Shown: piece after piece, positions 51,500 to 53,922 of the stretch
How positions within the stretch are numbered: position 1 is the first letter of the stretch
How the letters are laid out: the number at the start of each line of letters is the position of its first letter
From: Chara braunii
Lineage: Eukaryota > Streptophyta > Charophyceae > Charales > Characeae
NCBI GenBank assembly: GCA_003427395.1
Contig: BFEA01000015.1
Span: forward strand, 6,538,307-6,592,228
Direction of reading: 5' to 3'
DNA length: 53,922 nucleotides
The notes under the pieces: model-generated
The model's input: only the letters and a program-made list of their open reading frames with translations
Told to the model about the DNA's origin: nothing
Databases searched by the model: none
Made by a program: the position numbers and the translations under genes

Positions 51500-51730
51500 C
51501 GAAATGCTCAAGCAGGTGGGTGGTTTAATCCTACATCCCACATCTCTGCCTGTATTGTGCACGGACGTGGCCATTACATGGCCATTGTGCATGCCGCTGA
51601 CCACTGGGAGCTATGGGACAACGACATCATGGTCCATGACATGACTGATGTTACTGATTTCTTACATAATGATGCTGTTTTCTTGACGCACCAAACTGTC
51701 CGCAATCTTCTTTTGTTGAATATCATCCAT
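51500..51730 (+). pseudogene. Peptidase-like remnant resembling the His/Asp box of ubiquitin-specific proteases
   Basis: An open frame without a credible ATG reads FNPTSHISACIVHGRGHYMA, then IVHAADHWELWDNDIMVHD and VTDFLHNDAVFLTHQTVRNLL. The G-H-Y...W-x-x-W/F-D-[DN]-D-x-x-V layout is that of the C-terminal catalytic box of USP-type deubiquitinases, where the His of GHY and a following Asp/Asn are active-site residues. The Cys box was not found, and the usual H-S-G before GHY is shortened to HG. It sits just upstream of F1 copy C in a compatible orientation, so it may be cargo or the coding end of that element. Identification rests on a short motif. Confidence 0.3.
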
Positions 51731-51767
51731 CTGGCCCCATGCGGCAGCAGGTCGATGTACCAACATT

Positions 51768-52530
51768 CTGCAACCTTCTCCTTCGCACAACTAGGAACAC
51801 TGTTGCACTCGGCTGTAGCTGCCATCGTCTCTGTCACAATCACTGTAGTGGCATGGTTTCTGCATCCACGTGTGTAGAGGACTGTCCCTCCGTTCCTGAC
51901 TGTGGCAGCCTCCGCATCCAGACACACACTATCCATTTTGCGGCCATGGGCGCTATATTGAATGCATGGTCTTGTGTGGTGACCGTTCTTGCTTCATTTG
52001 GCCTGCAACAGACATGCCAATTGTCCGGGGTGTATGGTGGACATGCTCAATGCCAGCCGTCATGGCAATTGTTGTACTGAGAATGCTCAACCAAGTCTTC
52101 CATGTTTTAATCCACCTAATCCTGACAATCCACGTACTCTCTGTCGTCAAGGACAGATTGATTCTTGAGCCTTTTGTTATCCTCTCCTTTGCCTCCATCT
52201 TTATTCCACACTCCTTACTGTCCCTTCCTTTGCCGTTCTTTGTTTTGTCTTTTCCCCATCTCTCTTCACTGTGTTTATCCCCTCCCCCTTTAGTCTGCCT
52301 CTTTCTTACAGCATACAAGTGGGCTGTTATGGCACACAGGGATGTGGGCAGCTCATGCTCAACTTCATCGATGTGGCGAGCACGGTGAAGGGGCAGTTAA
52401 AAGAACAATTGAAAAAATGCATGCTTTCAGTGTGCTGTTCAGGTTTGTCTTATGTTTTATTCTTCTCCAGGTTTTATCGTTTGTTCTGCGAGGTGCACTC
52501 TTTCAGTTCATAGATATGTGGCAATATATA
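51768..52530 (+). repeat. Dispersed repeat family F1, copy C
   Basis: Contains the same ordered blocks as 35985-36830: TGTAGTGGCATGGTTTCTGC, GCAACAGACATGCCAATTG, CTGAGAATGCTCA, TTTATTCCACACTCC, TAGTCTGCCTC, GTTATGGCACACAGGGATGT, AGTTAAAAGAA and GCACTCTTTCAGTTCATAG. Frame 51739-52080 holds the Cys-bearing peptide shared with copy A. Confidence 0.75.
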
Positions 52531-52896
52531 TTTATGACATGTTCATCCTTTTGCTCTTCTTCTCACACACTCTTGTTGTTTATTGCTATCTTTTTTTTTT
52601 TTGGTTATCTTTTATTTCAGTTGTTATCATCAATATGATCCGCAGGCCCGCAGGGGTTCATGTGTGATTGACTGTGAGCTTTTGAATTCAAGTTCATTGC
52701 ATTGATGTTGTGTTCTGCACTTTTGTGTCTTTTTACCTTGCACTGTCAAAGAAATCATTGCCAAGTTTGGAGACTTTCTGGAACGTTACGTCGACTGAAA
52801 CATTCTTTTTTCAAAATACAACGAACTCTAGGGAAATTTGAGCACAGTCTCATCTGGCCCATAGCCCCAGCCAACTCTCAAGGACCCACCTGCTAG
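52531..52896. other. No gene recognised
   Basis: T-rich, with a frame that reaches 52896 and is open again directly after the TAG. Confidence 0.3.
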
Positions 52897-53172
52897 AAAG
52901 GCTTAGGTCCAGCTACTGCAGCTCCATTTCAGTACCCTAATCTGGAAGCAGCCCCCGTATCTCCCTTAGGCTTACGGTCCAACCCTCAAGGCTCAGCTGC
53001 CAACCCCAGCAGCCTGAGTACGTCTAGCCAGATCGCTCCTGCAATTGGAGTAGGATCTCAGGCTGCTTCAGTCTTTCCAGCTGGCCCTCAAGGGTCAGCT
53101 GCAGTGGTAGACATGTTGGAGTGGGAGTCGGACACCATGCTGGTTCAGTCTTTTAGCACATTCTTGATGTAG
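52897..53172 (+). CDS. Ala/Pro/Ser-rich open segment, possible Gag linker or exon
   Basis: The frame is open for 91 codons after a single TAG (52894-52896) that itself ends an upstream frame in the same phase. It reads PATAAPFQYPNLEAAPVSPL, then SNPQGSAANPSSLSTSSQI, APAIGVGSQAASVFPAGPQG. The low-complexity Ala/Pro/Ser/Gln composition resembles disordered linkers in retroelement Gag or transcription regulators. No folded motif and no clear start codon. Confidence 0.28.
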   Translation, partial: KGLGPATAAPFQYPNLEAAPVSPLGLRSNPQGSAANPSSLSTSSQIAPAIGVGSQAASVFPAGPQGSAAVVDMLEWESDTMLVQSFSTFLM

Positions 53173-53922
53173 GGGGATCCCCTTGTATAGCATACGAGTC
53201 CACCTATTCAACATGTTCGGGCGTACTCGATTCATGCAGCTTTGGCCCAAGTGAGGCTAAGGAGGGGACCCCTTTATGGCCTAGAAAAGCAAGGAGAGAG
53301 GTATAATAGTGCCAGGAGTCATCGAGGAGACTGGTTGAGCACAGAAATGATGGCACCAGTTGAGCAGATTATATGTGGGGAGAAGGGAAGAGGATTAACG
53401 CTATGGAGGTTCAAGGACCGTGGATTTTTTTGACTCGCAAGAACCAAGTGGTCTTATGCTTCAAATAAGGTGTGGAAGGGCAAGGAGAGAGTGATACCGG
53501 TGCTAAAGGAGGCATGTGGTGTACAGTGATCATCGCACCACTTGAGCGAAATTGTAGCTAGAGGAGTGGGGGAAAACGATTATGACTCTAGAGATTGGAG
53601 GAAGATAGTTTGGGCTCACGAGAACCAAGTGAGTGATTTTTTTGATTGCTGGTGTCAAGATTATGGTTCTGCGGAAGGATTAACGTGGACTTCAACTGTA
53701 TGCCAGTATCAACTATTGTTGGAGTAATTGCTGAGAGACAGTCGGAGTGAGCCGTGAGAAGATGTCCTCAAGAAGTTGTCTGCTGCATCAGTTTGAATTG
53801 CCTGCATAGGCATGAGTATTCTTTTCTCTGGCTAAAATTGGAGGTCCATTGAAGAGTCCTTTCCAAAAGGGTTAGCTAAAATTGGAGGTCCAATTATGCC
53901 AGTTCCTAGTTACTCCCCTCCC
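53173..53922. other. No gene recognised at window end
   Basis: AGAACCAAGTG with a following TTTTTTTGA recurs (53440 and 53620 regions), a diverged internal duplication of about 180 bp. GCTAAAATTGGAGGTCCA is repeated at 53831 and 53875. Frames are short. Confidence 0.4.

Noticed and set aside
1-53922. CRISPR arrays, operons or other prokaryotic features
   Set aside because: No regularly spaced identical repeats with unique spacers and no bacterial gene organisation; tandem repeats here are eukaryotic satellite or TE structures.

Overview
This is a repeat-dense stretch of a eukaryotic nuclear genome assembly. It has three N gaps (13982-14081, 27657-27725, 39519-39583) and one lone N at 1327. 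A plant-lineage (streptophyte) host fits best. The main retroelement has the classic plant primer-binding site TGGTATCAGAGC (initiator-Met tRNA), its pol order and chromodomain remnant are those of a Ty3/gypsy chromovirus, and the one recognisable host gene resembles plant splicing factor SF1/BBP. The long TE-filled intron and abundant CT/GA/CA microsatellites recall large charophyte genomes such as Chara, but that species guess is an inference.

Layout. 0-15.3 kb: no convincing host gene. It holds tandem repeats, small terminal-inverted-repeat (TIR) elements, a run of seven short hairpins (4.8-5.0 kb), a duplicated PPT/LTR-start-like block (10.1-10.6 kb), and a microsatellite-rich cluster with about 52-bp inverted repeats (11.4-14.3 kb). 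15.38-23.30 kb: a nearly complete but dead Ty3/gypsy element with two LTRs, a PBS duplicated with the LTR end, broken gag, protease, RNase H, integrase and chromodomain remnants, and no reverse-transcriptase core. 23.3-25.1 kb: satellite-like tandem array. 25.5 kb: U6 snRNA retrocopy. 26.6 kb: 126-bp C tract. 27.2-30.2 kb: small TIR element, G-rich repeats, a composite dispersed repeat, and the 3' end of a second chromovirus pol whose chromodomain region carries an AT-hook.

31.0-33.2 kb: two phase-compatible exons of an SF1/BBP-like KH-QUA2 protein, separated by a 2-kb intron loaded with a small poly(A) retroposon, a TTAA-ended TIR element and a second U6 retrocopy. 33.5-43 kb: more TTAA-ended elements, tandem duplications, a solo LTR of the 15-23 kb family (37.74-39.09 kb, minus strand) that splits a copy of another dispersed repeat, a 218-bp near-identical tandem duplication, a hairpin cluster, and a third U6 retrocopy. 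43-53.9 kb: mostly unrecognised sequence with one unknown open frame (45.3 kb), a complete tRNA-derived SINE with a perfect 13-bp target-site duplication (47.4-47.8 kb), a 208-bp tandem duplication, and a third copy of the dispersed repeat beside a peptidase-like (USP-type) remnant (51.5-51.7 kb).

How it fits together: apart from the SF1-like exons, nearly everything explicable is mobile-element debris. The parts that look functionally informative are RNA-level signals: PBS duplication, SINE promoter boxes, U6 retrocopies and a covarying hairpin. All calls come from reading the sequence; no database search was run.
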